Part shown: positions 1-6,859 of the stretch, piece after piece | Layout: each line of letters begins with the position of its first letter | Numbering within the stretch: the first letter of the stretch is position 1 | Translations under genes and position numbers: made by a program | Origin: Clostridia bacterium | GTDB lineage: Bacteria > Bacillota > Clostridia > Oscillospirales > Acutalibacteraceae | Assembly: GCA_900769535.1 (NCBI GenBank) | Contig: CAAGHB010000071.1 | Span: 1 to 26,415 of the forward strand | Reading direction: 5' to 3' | DNA length: 26,415 nt | The notes under the pieces: model-generated | Databases searched by the model: none | Told to the model about the DNA's origin: nothing | Seen by the model: only the letters and a program-made list of their open reading frames with translations

Positions 1-2
1 AG

Positions 3-28
3 TGTTGGTCCTATTATCACACACTCGT
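3..28 (+). repeat. 26-bp direct repeat, copy 1
   Basis: The unit begins TGTTGGTCCTAT and ends ACACACTCGT. It matches copy 2 (154-179) at 23 of 26 positions, the differences lying in the middle four bases. The two copies are 151 bp apart, which is not a multiple of three, so a protein repeat in a single frame does not explain them. Confidence 0.8.
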
Positions 29-153
29 CTATTTTTAGTTCCCCAATCATTCAATAATTTTTCTGTTTTATGGTAAAAATAAGGTTGAGTGCTTGAAAAT
101 GGCTTATTTAAGCGGCTTTTTCAACAAAAACGAATAAAATTCTCTAAAAAAGA

Positions 154-179
154 TGTTGGTCCTATATTGACACACTCGT
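154..179 (+). repeat. 26-bp direct repeat, copy 2, at the spoIVB junction
   Basis: This is the second copy of the repeat at 3-28, with the same outer sequence TGTTGGTCCTAT...ACACACTCGT. It ends one base before the TG/AGC that would belong to the conserved Met-Ser-Gly of SpoIVB. That places the homology break at the end of the repeat. Confidence 0.8.
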
Positions 180-180
180 G

Positions 181-336
181 AGCGGTGCGCCTATTTTACA
201 AAACGGAAAGCTCGTCGGCGCAGTAACTCATGTACTTGTAAATGACACTACAAGAGGATACGGCATATTCATAGATAATATGATAGAGACTGCCCTTAAT
301 GTTGCAAACGATAATTCTCTTAATATTGCATCATAG
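181..336 (+). pseudogene. spoIVB: SpoIVB serine peptidase, C-terminal remnant
   Basis: This open stretch encodes 51 residues that match the extreme C-terminus of SpoIVB, the sporulation signalling peptidase that triggers pro-sigma-K processing. It starts at Ser-Gly-Ala-Pro, equivalent to the GMSGSP motif that carries the catalytic serine of the family, and continues through QNGKLVGAVTH, VNDTTRGYG and IFIDNM to a TAG at 334-336. The PDZ domain and most of the peptidase domain are missing. The upstream frame has a stop at 145-147 and no SpoIVB sequence. Spo0A follows, as in the usual spoIVB-spo0A order. Either the gene is truncated by the upstream sequence, or the window or contig starts inside an element that splits it. 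A complete copy elsewhere is possible. Confidence 0.8.
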
Positions 337-484
337 ATATAAGAATCAATATAATAGCTTGAAATTTGTAATTATCGCAGTAAAAGTAAGCAAAAATACA
401 AAATTAAAGATTATATATATATTAAAATGTGCACTTATATTTAGAAAAAAACTAAATCCTGTCTGTTATAAAATGACGAATAAA

Positions 485-518
485 ACACTTGTCTGTAAAA
501 AGGACAGGTGTTTTTTGT
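485..518 (+). terminator. Terminator after spoIVB fragment
   Basis: ACACTTGTCT and AGGACAGGTGT form a 10-bp stem with G-U pairs and a loop of about six bases, followed by a T run. The interval 337-683 otherwise holds only the spo0A promoter and leader; I see no gene in it. Confidence 0.8.
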
Positions 519-608
519 TTTAATTTAGTTAAATTATTAAATAATTAGCCGTTTTCATTATAAAAAATGACAGTTTTTAGCTTAAATTATATTTTGTTAG
601 ATTTAGAC

Positions 609-636
609 TTGCAATTTTTGGAAATTTATGTTATAA
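609..636 (+). promoter_or_regulatory. Sigma-A-type promoter of spo0A
   Basis: TTGCAA (609-614) and TTATAA (631-636) are separated by 16 bp, with a TG just upstream of the -10. The start site would lie near 643, inside the tandem repeats described next. I found no clear Spo0A box (TGTCGAA) in the region. Confidence 0.6.
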
Positions 637-640
637 AAGA

Positions 641-670
641 TTTACCAAAAATTACCAATTATTACCAATG
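641..670 (+). repeat. Three 10-bp tandem repeats in the spo0A leader
   Basis: TTACCA occurs at 642-647, 652-657 and 662-667, within three 10-bp units running up to the ribosome binding site (AAGGAG, about 671-676). A 10-bp period is one helical turn, so the copies lie on one face of the DNA, just downstream of the predicted -10. They could bind a regulator, or be repeated single-stranded motifs in the mRNA leader. Confidence 0.75.
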
Positions 671-683
671 AAGGAGAATTAAC

Positions 684-1454
684 ATGGAGAACAAAATAAA
701 AGTGCTAATTGCTGATGATTCTACGGAATTTAGTCGTAATTGCACAAATGTGCTCAAAAGCTACGGATTTGAGGTTTTTCAGTGCACAAAAGACGGAGTA
801 AAGGTTATATCAGAAATTGACAGAATAAGACCAAATGTGGTGCTGATGGATATGTTTATGCCTAATATTGATTCATTAGGTGTAATGGATAATATTAAGG
901 CCAAGAGAAAAGAGCTGCCGATTATTATGATAATGTCAGGTTATGATAATCCATTACTCGAAAAGCAGGTAATCGAAAACGGCGCTTCATATTACCTGAT
1001 TAAGCCGTTTGATTTTGAAATTCTTGCCGAAAGAATTCTTAAAATGAATAATAAAGAAGCTGACCTTACCGTTATTCATAGTTTTAATAACAGTAAAGAC
1101 AGCGACCTTGAACTTATGATAACCGAGATTATACATCAAATCGGCGTACCTGCTCATATCAAGGGATATCATTATATCCGTGAAGCAATTACTATCGCTG
1201 TTAATAACGCGGATATTATCAACTCGGTAACAAAGCAGCTTTATCCGATGGTAGCAAAGAAGTATCAAACAACTTCCTCTCGTGTTGAAAGGGCGATTCG
1301 CCATGCAATCGAAGTTGCATGGGACAGGGGAGATATTGACGTACTTAATTCATATTTTGGCTACACAATTCATAATGAAAGAGGAAAGCCAACTAACAGC
1401 GAATTCATCGCAATGATTGCCGACAAGTTGAGATTAAGACTTAAAGTTTCATAA
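684..1454 (+). CDS. spo0A: Sporulation master response regulator Spo0A
   Basis: This is the response regulator that commits the cell to sporulation after phosphorylation. The 256 residues have the usual two-domain form. The receiver domain (about 5-120) has the acidic pocket D11-D12, phosphoacceptor D56 in LMDMFMP, S85 and K107 in IKPF. The C-terminal DNA-binding domain (about 140-256) has the hallmark IGVPAHIKGYHYIREAI, the recognition-helix region SSRVERAIRHAIEVAW and the ending PTNSEFIAMIADKLRL. AAGGAG lies 7-8 bases before the ATG. It follows the spoIVB fragment, as in most Firmicutes, and is transcribed alone between terminators. The loop after D56 (PNIDSLG) differs slightly from the more common PHLDGLG. 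Identity is near certain. Confidence 0.98.
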   Translation: MENKIKVLIADDSTEFSRNCTNVLKSYGFEVFQCTKDGVKVISEIDRIRPNVVLMDMFMPNIDSLGVMDNIKAKRKELPIIMIMSGYDNPLLEKQVIENGASYYLIKPFDFEILAERILKMNNKEADLTVIHSFNNSKDSDLELMITEIIHQIGVPAHIKGYHYIREAITIAVNNADIINSVTKQLYPMVAKKYQTTSSRVERAIRHAIEVAWDRGDIDVLNSYFGYTIHNERGKPTNSEFIAMIADKLRLRLKVS

Positions 1455-1500
1455 AAAAATACCCGTCTTAAATGTTATTTTTTAAGACGGGTATTTTTTT
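1455..1500. terminator. Bidirectional terminator between spo0A and ycaO
   Basis: AATACCCGTCTTA pairs with TAAGACGGGTATT around a loop of about 10 bases, with an A run before and a T run after. It therefore serves spo0A on the plus strand and the convergent YcaO gene on the minus strand. Confidence 0.9.
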
Positions 1501-1513
1501 AATAGTAATTGTA

Positions 1514-3313
1514 TTAATTTAGCAATTCCTCAATTTGTGACTTTAATAATGTTTGGTCCATTTCTTCCATTTTTGTATTTACGATTTTTGCTAAATTGTC
1601 AGTTTGTCTCTTCATGCAGTAATTATATACTTTGCAAGAACTTTGACATTTTGTATCACAGTTTAATACGAAATTTTTAAATAAATTCTCATTATTATCA
1701 ACAGCATTAAAGATATCATCAACTGTTTCTTTATTATGAAAATATTCTAAGAATTTTCGTATCCGGTCGATGCTGTATTTTTGGTTAACAAGTGTTAAAT
1801 ATCGCTTGATACAGATTAACTTATCAATGTTATCATAAGCGTTAATGTCAATCATTCTATCTAAACAGTTAATTACATCATTATATCTGCCTAACGTATA
1901 ATAAATGAATGACATTGTAGCATCCATATAAAACTGTTGCTCATTATTATTTAATTGCAGGGGAATGTTTGCCTGTGTTGAGAATGAACCGGCAGTTACA
2001 CGTCTTTTTGATGATTGCTGTAAAAATAATAAAATATCCTTAATTGATGATGCCGTAGGATTACGTAAAACCGTTTGAGCATATTTGTAGTAATTAAGGT
2101 CATTATATTTAGAATTAACGCGATGTAAGAATACCTCGCTATATTCAGGGATTATAACCTGATATGTCGGAAAACCAAAGCAAGAGTAATTATGCACATA
2201 AATGTCATAACCTAATTCACTAAAATATTCAACACATTCTTTAAAGAGCTCTTTGTTGGTTGTTCCTTGAAAACCGTTATTTAATTGAATATATTCCGTT
2301 GACGTGAAAAATTCAGGTTTTCTTTTAGTTGAACCTATAACAAATTGAACAATTGTATCATTGACGTCAATTTTTTTATTATTATTAAATGAAAAATCGA
2401 CAATACGAGTTACTTTGTTCAGGTTTTTATTTTGAAAAGATTCTGTCAATGTGCGTTGCAAAGCTATTTCAAATTTAGGGTATGCACCGTAATGAGTGTG
2501 ATATTTTCCTGTCTTTTCATCAATTATGATTACACATACAACGGGAAATTTTTTTCCTAATGAACAATCCTTAACTATTACCTTAAATCCATTGTTTTTA
2601 AGATATGTTATAATTTCATACGATATTTTATAGTTTCGTAATACATCGTCAGGTATATCAGGCACGACAATGTCATTATTTATTATATATGTACTTACTT
2701 TTCGCTCAACTATCTCGCTTATTGCTTGCACAACGGCTTCTTCCATTGTATTTCCTGCGGCACAGCCATTGGTTGTATATACAGAATTGATTAAAGATGT
2801 CGGAAGATACTCATTTTGTTTCGAATTAATGCAGTAAAAAGAAAGAACGGGAACATTTCCGTTATGGTCGCAAAATTGATTTAAAATTTCTTCAGGTGTG
2901 ATTTTAGCTCCGGTAATTTTTTCTGATTCCTCGGCATACATTGAATATAGTTTTTTATTATTCAATAATAATTCGTTTGGAGATATATAGTCATCGTTTA
3001 CACAGAAGGAATATAATGCGCCATCTTTCTGTTGGTCTCCCTTGAAAATTCGTCCGAGTTGAAGTCGTTCCATAAGTTCGCCGTAACCACTTGCTAACGC
3101 GAGTTCTTCTGTAACGCCTTTACCATTTACACCAAAATCAGTTCCGAATACTGAAACGCGTAAGGAATGACAATATGGCACACCTGAATCATTCCAACAC
3201 TCAATGGTTTCAATCCCATATTCTTTTAATATACCTTTAATTCTGTTTACAGTATTAATCGGGCTGTCATCCTTGTATTTCGAATCAATAAGTTGAATGT
3301 TATCCATAGTCAT
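1514..3313 (-). CDS. Stand-alone YcaO-domain protein
   Basis: YcaO proteins use ATP to activate backbone amides, for example in azoline formation in peptide natural products; E. coli YcaO is an accessory factor for RimO methylthiolation of ribosomal protein S12. In these 599 residues the family's ATP-site signatures are clear: GKG (64-66), S75xxxE79xxE82R83 in ASGYGELMER, and NGCAAGNT...Q196...E200xxE203R. The length and helical C-terminal part (about 420-599) resemble E. coli YcaO (586 residues, TPR-like tail) more than peptide-maturing YcaOs. A cysteine cluster, CDTKCQSSCKVYNYC, lies near the C-terminus. The PxPxP ending typical of azoline-forming YcaOs is absent. No precursor peptide, dehydrogenase, TfuA or RimO gene is next to it. 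GGGAG precedes the ATG at 3313. The family is sure; the substrate is unknown. Confidence 0.9.
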   Translation of the reverse strand: MTMDNIQLIDSKYKDDSPINTVNRIKGILKEYGIETIECWNDSGVPYCHSLRVSVFGTDFGVNGKGVTEELALASGYGELMERLQLGRIFKGDQQKDGALYSFCVNDDYISPNELLLNNKKLYSMYAEESEKITGAKITPEEILNQFCDHNGNVPVLSFYCINSKQNEYLPTSLINSVYTTNGCAAGNTMEEAVVQAISEIVERKVSTYIINNDIVVPDIPDDVLRNYKISYEIITYLKNNGFKVIVKDCSLGKKFPVVCVIIIDEKTGKYHTHYGAYPKFEIALQRTLTESFQNKNLNKVTRIVDFSFNNNKKIDVNDTIVQFVIGSTKRKPEFFTSTEYIQLNNGFQGTTNKELFKECVEYFSELGYDIYVHNYSCFGFPTYQVIIPEYSEVFLHRVNSKYNDLNYYKYAQTVLRNPTASSIKDILLFLQQSSKRRVTAGSFSTQANIPLQLNNNEQQFYMDATMSFIYYTLGRYNDVINCLDRMIDINAYDNIDKLICIKRYLTLVNQKYSIDRIRKFLEYFHNKETVDDIFNAVDNNENLFKNFVLNCDTKCQSSCKVYNYCMKRQTDNLAKIVNTKMEEMDQTLLKSQIEELLN

Positions 3314-3349
3314 AAAATCACTCCCGATATATTCATAAATCTTTATTCA

Positions 3350-3378
3350 TATTACCATAAATTATTGATATTTTCAAG
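3350..3378 (-). promoter_or_regulatory. Sigma-A-type promoter of the YcaO gene
   Basis: On the minus strand TTGAAA (3378-3373) and TAATAT (3355-3350) are 17 bp apart with TGG before the -10. The leader would be about 30 nt. This implies vegetative expression of YcaO as a single gene. Confidence 0.6.
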
Positions 3379-3425
3379 TCGCATATTTATACAATAATAA
3401 TATGGATTAAAGTTTTACAATTTTA

Positions 3426-3454
3426 TTGAATTATCAGAAACTCATAGGTATAAT
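3426..3454 (+). promoter_or_regulatory. Sigma-A-type promoter of the fumarase beta gene
   Basis: TTGAAT (3426-3431) and a perfect TATAAT (3449-3454) are 17 bp apart. The promoter lies inside the longest possible reading frame, so the TTG at 3426 and probably the ATG at 3459 are too far upstream to be the true start. Confidence 0.7.
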
Positions 3455-3473
3455 ATCCATGAGGTGTATTGAT

Positions 3474-4001
3474 TTGAAGGAGTATTATCTAAACACATCT
3501 GATGTTTCTGTTTGGGCAAATACGGTCAGAGCAGGGGATAGAGTGTTTTTAAGCGGAACTGTTTATACAGCACGTGATGCCGCACATAAGAGAATTATTG
3601 AGTCGATGAATAAAAATGAAAAACTGCCTTTTGAATTAAAAAACGCTGTAATATATTACGCCGGACCGACGCCGACACCTGACGGTCTTGCAATCGGCAG
3701 CTGCGGACCTACCACATCGTCACGAATGGACCCTTATACACCGTTACTTATTGAAAAAGGGCTAAAATGCATGATTGGTAAAGGTGAGCGAAATGATAAG
3801 GTGTGCGACTCGATTATAAAGAACGGTGCTGTTTATCTTTGCGCTGTCGGAGGAGCCGGAGCACTTGCGGCGAAAAGTATCATTTCCTGCGAGGTCATTG
3901 CATACGATGATTTGGGTTGCGAGTCTATAAAACGGCTTGAGGTTAAGGATTTTCCGCTCATTGTAGCAATTGATTCGGATGGGGATAACTTATTCAAATA
4001 G
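3474..4001 (+). CDS. Class I fumarase / L(+)-tartrate dehydratase beta subunit
   Basis: This encodes the C-terminal (beta) domain of iron-sulfur hydro-lyases, which interconvert fumarate and malate or dehydrate tartrate together with an alpha subunit that binds the 4Fe-4S cluster. Family motifs seen are AGDRVFLSGTVYTARDAAHKR (about 20-40), YYAGPTP, SCGPTTSSRMDPYTP (about 76-90) and IGKGERN (about 101-107). About 175 residues is normal for a separate beta subunit. I prefer the TTG at 3474: GAGGTG (3461-3466) lies 7 bases upstream, and a strong promoter occupies 3426-3454. An ATG at 3459 would start at or before the predicted transcription start. No alpha subunit gene adjoins it, which is unusual. 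Whether the substrate is fumarate or tartrate cannot be told from the beta subunit. Confidence 0.88.
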   Translation: MKEYYLNTSDVSVWANTVRAGDRVFLSGTVYTARDAAHKRIIESMNKNEKLPFELKNAVIYYAGPTPTPDGLAIGSCGPTTSSRMDPYTPLLIEKGLKCMIGKGERNDKVCDSIIKNGAVYLCAVGGAGALAAKSIISCEVIAYDDLGCESIKRLEVKDFPLIVAIDSDGDNLFK

Positions 4002-4002
4002 A

Positions 4003-4036
4003 TAAAAAGCAGGTTGATTTCTCAACCTGCTTTTTA
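4003..4036 (+). terminator. Terminator after the fumarase beta gene
   Basis: AAAAAGCAGGTTGA and TCAACCTGCTTTTT form a long near-perfect stem with a small loop. The flanking A and T runs also allow it to end transcription from uraA on the minus strand. Confidence 0.9.
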
Positions 4037-4054
4037 TTTGTAAGATATTATAGA

Positions 4055-5650
4055 TTACGCATCTTTTTTCTTTCTTGAAAGCATAACGTTAACAATTATA
4101 CCGAGAATAAGTGCACAAGCGATAGCAGTAAGTGTAACCTTACCAAATGTAACGCTTAAACCGCCGATACCTGCGATAAGAATAACAGACGCGGTAAAGA
4201 GATTCTTTTCTTCGTTAAGGTCGACCTCTTTAAGCATTTTAAGACCGCTTACAGCAATAAAGCCGTAGAGAGCCATACAAACGCCGCCCATTACGCAGGA
4301 AGGAATTGAATTTACAAACGCTACAAAGGGTGAAATGAATGAAATGATAATTGCCAGAACAGCGGCAGCCATAATTGTGGAAACAGATGCGTTTCTTGTA
4401 ATAGCAACGCAGCCAACTGATTCTCCATAGGTCGTATTGGGACATCCGCCGAATGCCGCGCCTGCCATCGAACCTACACCGTCACCAAGAAGTGTACGGG
4501 AGAGTCCGGGCTCTTCAAGGAGGTCTTTTTCAATAATTGAGGAAATATTCTTGTGGTCCGCAATATGTTCGGCAAATACAACGAATGCAACAGGGATATA
4601 CGCAACAGTGATTGATCCGATATATGCCGCATCAATGTCCTTAAATCCGCCGATTGCGGTCATAAATGTAAAATCAGGTACTGCAAATACTGATGAAAGG
4701 TTAAATCCGTTTGCAAAAAGATTAGTAATCGGTGAATAATCAATTACGATAAGCGAAGGAATATCGGCTAACGTACCGATTACGTAGAATATTGATGCTG
4801 TAACATAACCCGAACAGATGCCAATGATAAAGGGAATAAGCTTTGCGGTCTTTTTTCCGTATGTTGAGCAAAGAACGGTTACAAACAGTGTAAACAGTCC
4901 GCAGATTATAGCTACGTACGATGAACCGAGATTTCGTGAAAGCGAAAATCCGTTATCCTGCTTGTTAACGGTAAATTCAGTGTGAACATTTTTGATGTCG
5001 ATTTCAGAACTCAAATCTACATCTTTGTCAATAACTACTACGCCATCGTCAGCTATATCATTGTATAAGTTGTATTTGTTTTTTTCATCAATGATAATTA
5101 AATTTTTTGCTTGCTGTGTTTCAACAATTTGATAATTGCTTGCATCAAAATTAGTAACCACATTTGTCTTATTCAAATCGCTGATAGCGTTACCTGCAAG
5201 GGATAAGCCGATTATAGCTACTGTTGGTCCAATAACTACGGCAGGCATCAGCTTGTTTATCCAGTTAACGCCTGAAATCTTTACAACCAAAGCTATAACA
5301 ACATATACGAGACCTGCAAAAATCGCGCCGATTATGAGACCGAGATAACCAACTGCAACAGTTGTTGCGCCGGCAAATGCGGCCGCCATTGAACCTAAAA
5401 ATGCAAAGGATGAACCAAGGAAAACAGGACTCTTTTTCTTTGTAAAGAGAATGTAAACAAGAGTACCAATACCTGCGCCAAAAAGTGCTGCAGCTGTGCT
5501 CATTGCGTCTTCGCCCTGTAAATTAGCACCGTTGTTGATAATAACCGGTACCACGAGGGTAGCTGCCATAATTGCGAGCAACTGCTGGAAAGCAAACACA
5601 ATTAGTTGCCCGAATTTGGGTTTGTCATGTACATCGTAGATTAACTTCAT
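4055..5650 (-). CDS. uraA: Uracil permease, NCS2 family, with a long hydrophilic insertion
   Basis: This is an inner-membrane uracil:proton symporter of the nucleobase-ascorbate (NCS2) family, second gene after pyrR. Many hydrophobic segments are visible from residue 15 on. The substrate-site regions match UraA: VFAEHIADH and PNTTYGESVGCVAITR, containing the two conserved glutamates (E241 and E290 of E. coli UraA). I place the start at 5650 because GAGGTG lies 7 bases before it; an ATG at 5665 overlaps that ribosome binding site. The protein has 531 residues against about 430 for E. coli UraA. Most of the excess is a hydrophilic stretch, about residues 158-238, rich in Asp, Asn, Lys and Val between two membrane segments. 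Transport function is very likely; the insertion is unexplained. Confidence 0.93.
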   Translation of the reverse strand: MKLIYDVHDKPKFGQLIVFAFQQLLAIMAATLVVPVIINNGANLQGEDAMSTAAALFGAGIGTLVYILFTKKKSPVFLGSSFAFLGSMAAAFAGATTVAVGYLGLIIGAIFAGLVYVVIALVVKISGVNWINKLMPAVVIGPTVAIIGLSLAGNAISDLNKTNVVTNFDASNYQIVETQQAKNLIIIDEKNKYNLYNDIADDGVVVIDKDVDLSSEIDIKNVHTEFTVNKQDNGFSLSRNLGSSYVAIICGLFTLFVTVLCSTYGKKTAKLIPFIIGICSGYVTASIFYVIGTLADIPSLIVIDYSPITNLFANGFNLSSVFAVPDFTFMTAIGGFKDIDAAYIGSITVAYIPVAFVVFAEHIADHKNISSIIEKDLLEEPGLSRTLLGDGVGSMAGAAFGGCPNTTYGESVGCVAITRNASVSTIMAAAVLAIIISFISPFVAFVNSIPSCVMGGVCMALYGFIAVSGLKMLKEVDLNEEKNLFTASVILIAGIGGLSVTFGKVTLTAIACALILGIIVNVMLSRKKKDA

Positions 5651-5705
5651 TTTTTCACACCTCATTATTTTTTTATATTAAAACAGCTTTTTTGCGCTGA
5701 TTTAA

Positions 5706-6233
5706 TCAGTTACAAAGCAATTCAATTGATGTCTTACCGTCGTAATCGTTCATATTTACGATAATTTTCTCATTTCGTGAAGTAGGAATATTTTTTCCAA
5801 CGAAATCACCGTGAACAGGGAACTCTCGATGGCCTCTGTCAACGAGTACGGCAAGCTGGATACAAGAGGGTCGTCCCATTTCTACAATTGCATCAAGAGC
5901 TGCACGAACCGTTCGTCCGGTATAAAGAACATCGTCAACAAGAATTACCGTCTTTCCTGCTACCGAGAAATCAATTTTTGTTTTTGATTCTAATACATCA
6001 TTTTTGTCGATATCGTCACGGTGAAGGGAAATATCAAGCTCACCGAGATAAACGGAGATATCGGAGAATTTCTTTATATTTTCGGCAAGTAATTTTGCAA
6101 TAGAGACGCCGCGTGAACGAATACCGATTATATAAAGCTCGTTTTCTTCATCGTTTTTTTCAATTATCTCATGCGATAACCTTGCCAATGTCCTAAATAC
6201 CGACTTTTCGTCAAACATTACCTTAATATTCAT
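5706..6233 (-). CDS. pyrR: PyrR bifunctional pyr attenuator / uracil phosphoribosyltransferase
   Basis: PyrR binds pyr mRNA leaders when UMP or UTP is plentiful and causes termination; it also has weak uracil phosphoribosyltransferase activity. The 175 residues match the family in length. The PRPP-binding loop is VILVDDVLYTGRT (about 96-108), and IGIRSRGVSIA and LVDRGHREFP are further PyrR signatures. It is the first gene of a two-gene minus-strand operon with the uracil permease (gap 55 bp). A leader with all the elements of PyrR attenuation precedes it, so it probably regulates itself and uracil uptake. No other pyr genes are in the window. Confidence 0.96.
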   Translation of the reverse strand: MNIKVMFDEKSVFRTLARLSHEIIEKNDEENELYIIGIRSRGVSIAKLLAENIKKFSDISVYLGELDISLHRDDIDKNDVLESKTKIDFSVAGKTVILVDDVLYTGRTVRAALDAIVEMGRPSCIQLAVLVDRGHREFPVHGDFVGKNIPTSRNEKIIVNMNDYDGKTSIELLCN

Positions 6234-6246
6234 TTACAAACCTCAC

Positions 6247-6331
6247 AAAAAAACACCCTGTTTATTACTGAACAAGGTGTTTTTCATTCTTATAACCTAT
6301 TAAAACCCTTTTTTCAGCATCGCTGTACTGA
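6247..6331 (-). promoter_or_regulatory. PyrR-dependent attenuator leader of pyrR-uraA
   Basis: Read on the minus strand, three exclusive structures can be drawn. A PyrR-binding-loop candidate (6331-6314) has TCAG...CTGA closing a loop with CAGCGATG, resembling the known UCAGUCCAGAGAGGCU site. An antiterminator pairs AAGGGTTTT (6310-6302) with AAAACACCTT (6283-6274) with one bulged A. A terminator pairs AAACACCTTGTT (6282-6271) with AACAGGGTGTTT (6262-6251), followed by a T run ending 13 bases before the pyrR ATG. The antiterminator uses the 5' arm of the terminator. The pairings are seen; the mechanism is inferred from the known pyr system. Confidence 0.8.
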
Positions 6332-6351
6332 TTTAAAAAGTCGTATAGTTA

Positions 6352-6380
6352 TATAATAACATATATTGCGTATTTGTAAA
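6352..6380 (-). promoter_or_regulatory. Sigma-A-type promoter of pyrR-uraA
   Basis: On the minus strand TTTACA (6380-6375) and ATTATA (6357-6352) are 17 bp apart. Transcription would start near 6345, giving a leader of about 110 nt that contains the whole attenuator. Confidence 0.6.
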
Positions 6381-6391
6381 GAGTTTTTTAA

Positions 6392-6835
6392 TTAAATATA
6401 CATTATCTTGTCATTTATTGAATCATTTTGAAAATCCGAATCAATAGAGTTTTTTGCATTTTCGAGATTATCATTGATATTTTCGACCTGATTTATAAAG
6501 CTGTCAAGCGCTGATTTCATATTATCACGCATAATTTCAAGCTTTTTATATGTGTCATCAATTTCATTAACATATATTTTTTTCTGTTCGTTAGATTTCT
6601 CTTTAACAATATTTACCTCGTTTTCGGCATCAATAAGTTTTTTCTTAACCGTTGTAAGCTCGTTTTTAAAGGTTTCGTTTTCTTCTTTCAGCTTGTCCGC
6701 CTGTTCTTTTAAAAGTTCAATCTCTACTTCTAACGCGGATATTTTTCTATGACTTTCTCTTTGATATCTTTCAATATAATTAAGGGTTTCCTTTTTATCA
6801 AAACCGAATAGAACCGTCTTTAATTTTCCGTTCAA
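6392..6835 (-). CDS. DivIVA-like coiled-coil protein
   Basis: The 147 residues begin with a short segment (about 1-25, LFGFDKKETLNYIERYQ) resembling the N-terminal membrane-curvature-binding domain of DivIVA/GpsB proteins. A long, highly charged coiled coil follows (about 28-130). There is no signal peptide or membrane segment. The start is a TTG at 6835 preceded by GGGAGG. It is divergent from the spoIIIA operon and sits upstream of pyrR on the same strand. A role in division, polarity or sporulation is plausible from the family and position, but not shown. The C-terminus is low complexity, rich in Asn, Asp and Ser. Confidence 0.7.
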   Translation of the reverse strand: MNGKLKTVLFGFDKKETLNYIERYQRESHRKISALEVEIELLKEQADKLKEENETFKNELTTVKKKLIDAENEVNIVKEKSNEQKKIYVNEIDDTYKKLEIMRDNMKSALDSFINQVENINDNLENAKNSIDSDFQNDSINDKIMYI

Positions 6836-6859
6836 AATTTTCGCCTCCCAATTTTTTTA

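Larger units (their letters stand above)
1..180. mobile_element. Possible end of an inserted element truncating spoIVB
   Basis: This stretch lies directly against the spoIVB fragment and has no similarity to SpoIVB in any frame. The frame leading into spoIVB is closed by a TAA at 145-147. It carries two copies of a 26-bp repeat, the second ending at the junction. Repeated subterminal sequences occur in some insertion sequences, such as the IS21 family, but no transposase is visible because the window starts here. It could instead be a rearrangement scar, a MITE or an assembly end. The mobile-element reading is inference. Confidence 0.35.

Noticed and set aside
1..180. CRISPR array from the repeated 26-mer
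   Set aside because: Only two copies 151 bp apart with 125 bp between; spacing is far too long for spacers and no cas gene is present.
299..523. 74-residue reading frame on the plus strand
   Set aside because: It begins inside the spoIVB fragment in another frame and runs through a terminator; no ribosome binding site or recognisable protein.
1514..3313. A RiPP biosynthetic cluster around the YcaO gene
   Set aside because: No precursor-like small gene with a ribosome binding site is seen in 3314-3425 or 1455-1513, and the neighbours are spo0A and a fumarase subunit.
5651..5665. Upstream ATG for the uracil permease
   Set aside because: It overlaps the GAGGTG that serves the ATG at 5650 and would add only five unconserved residues.
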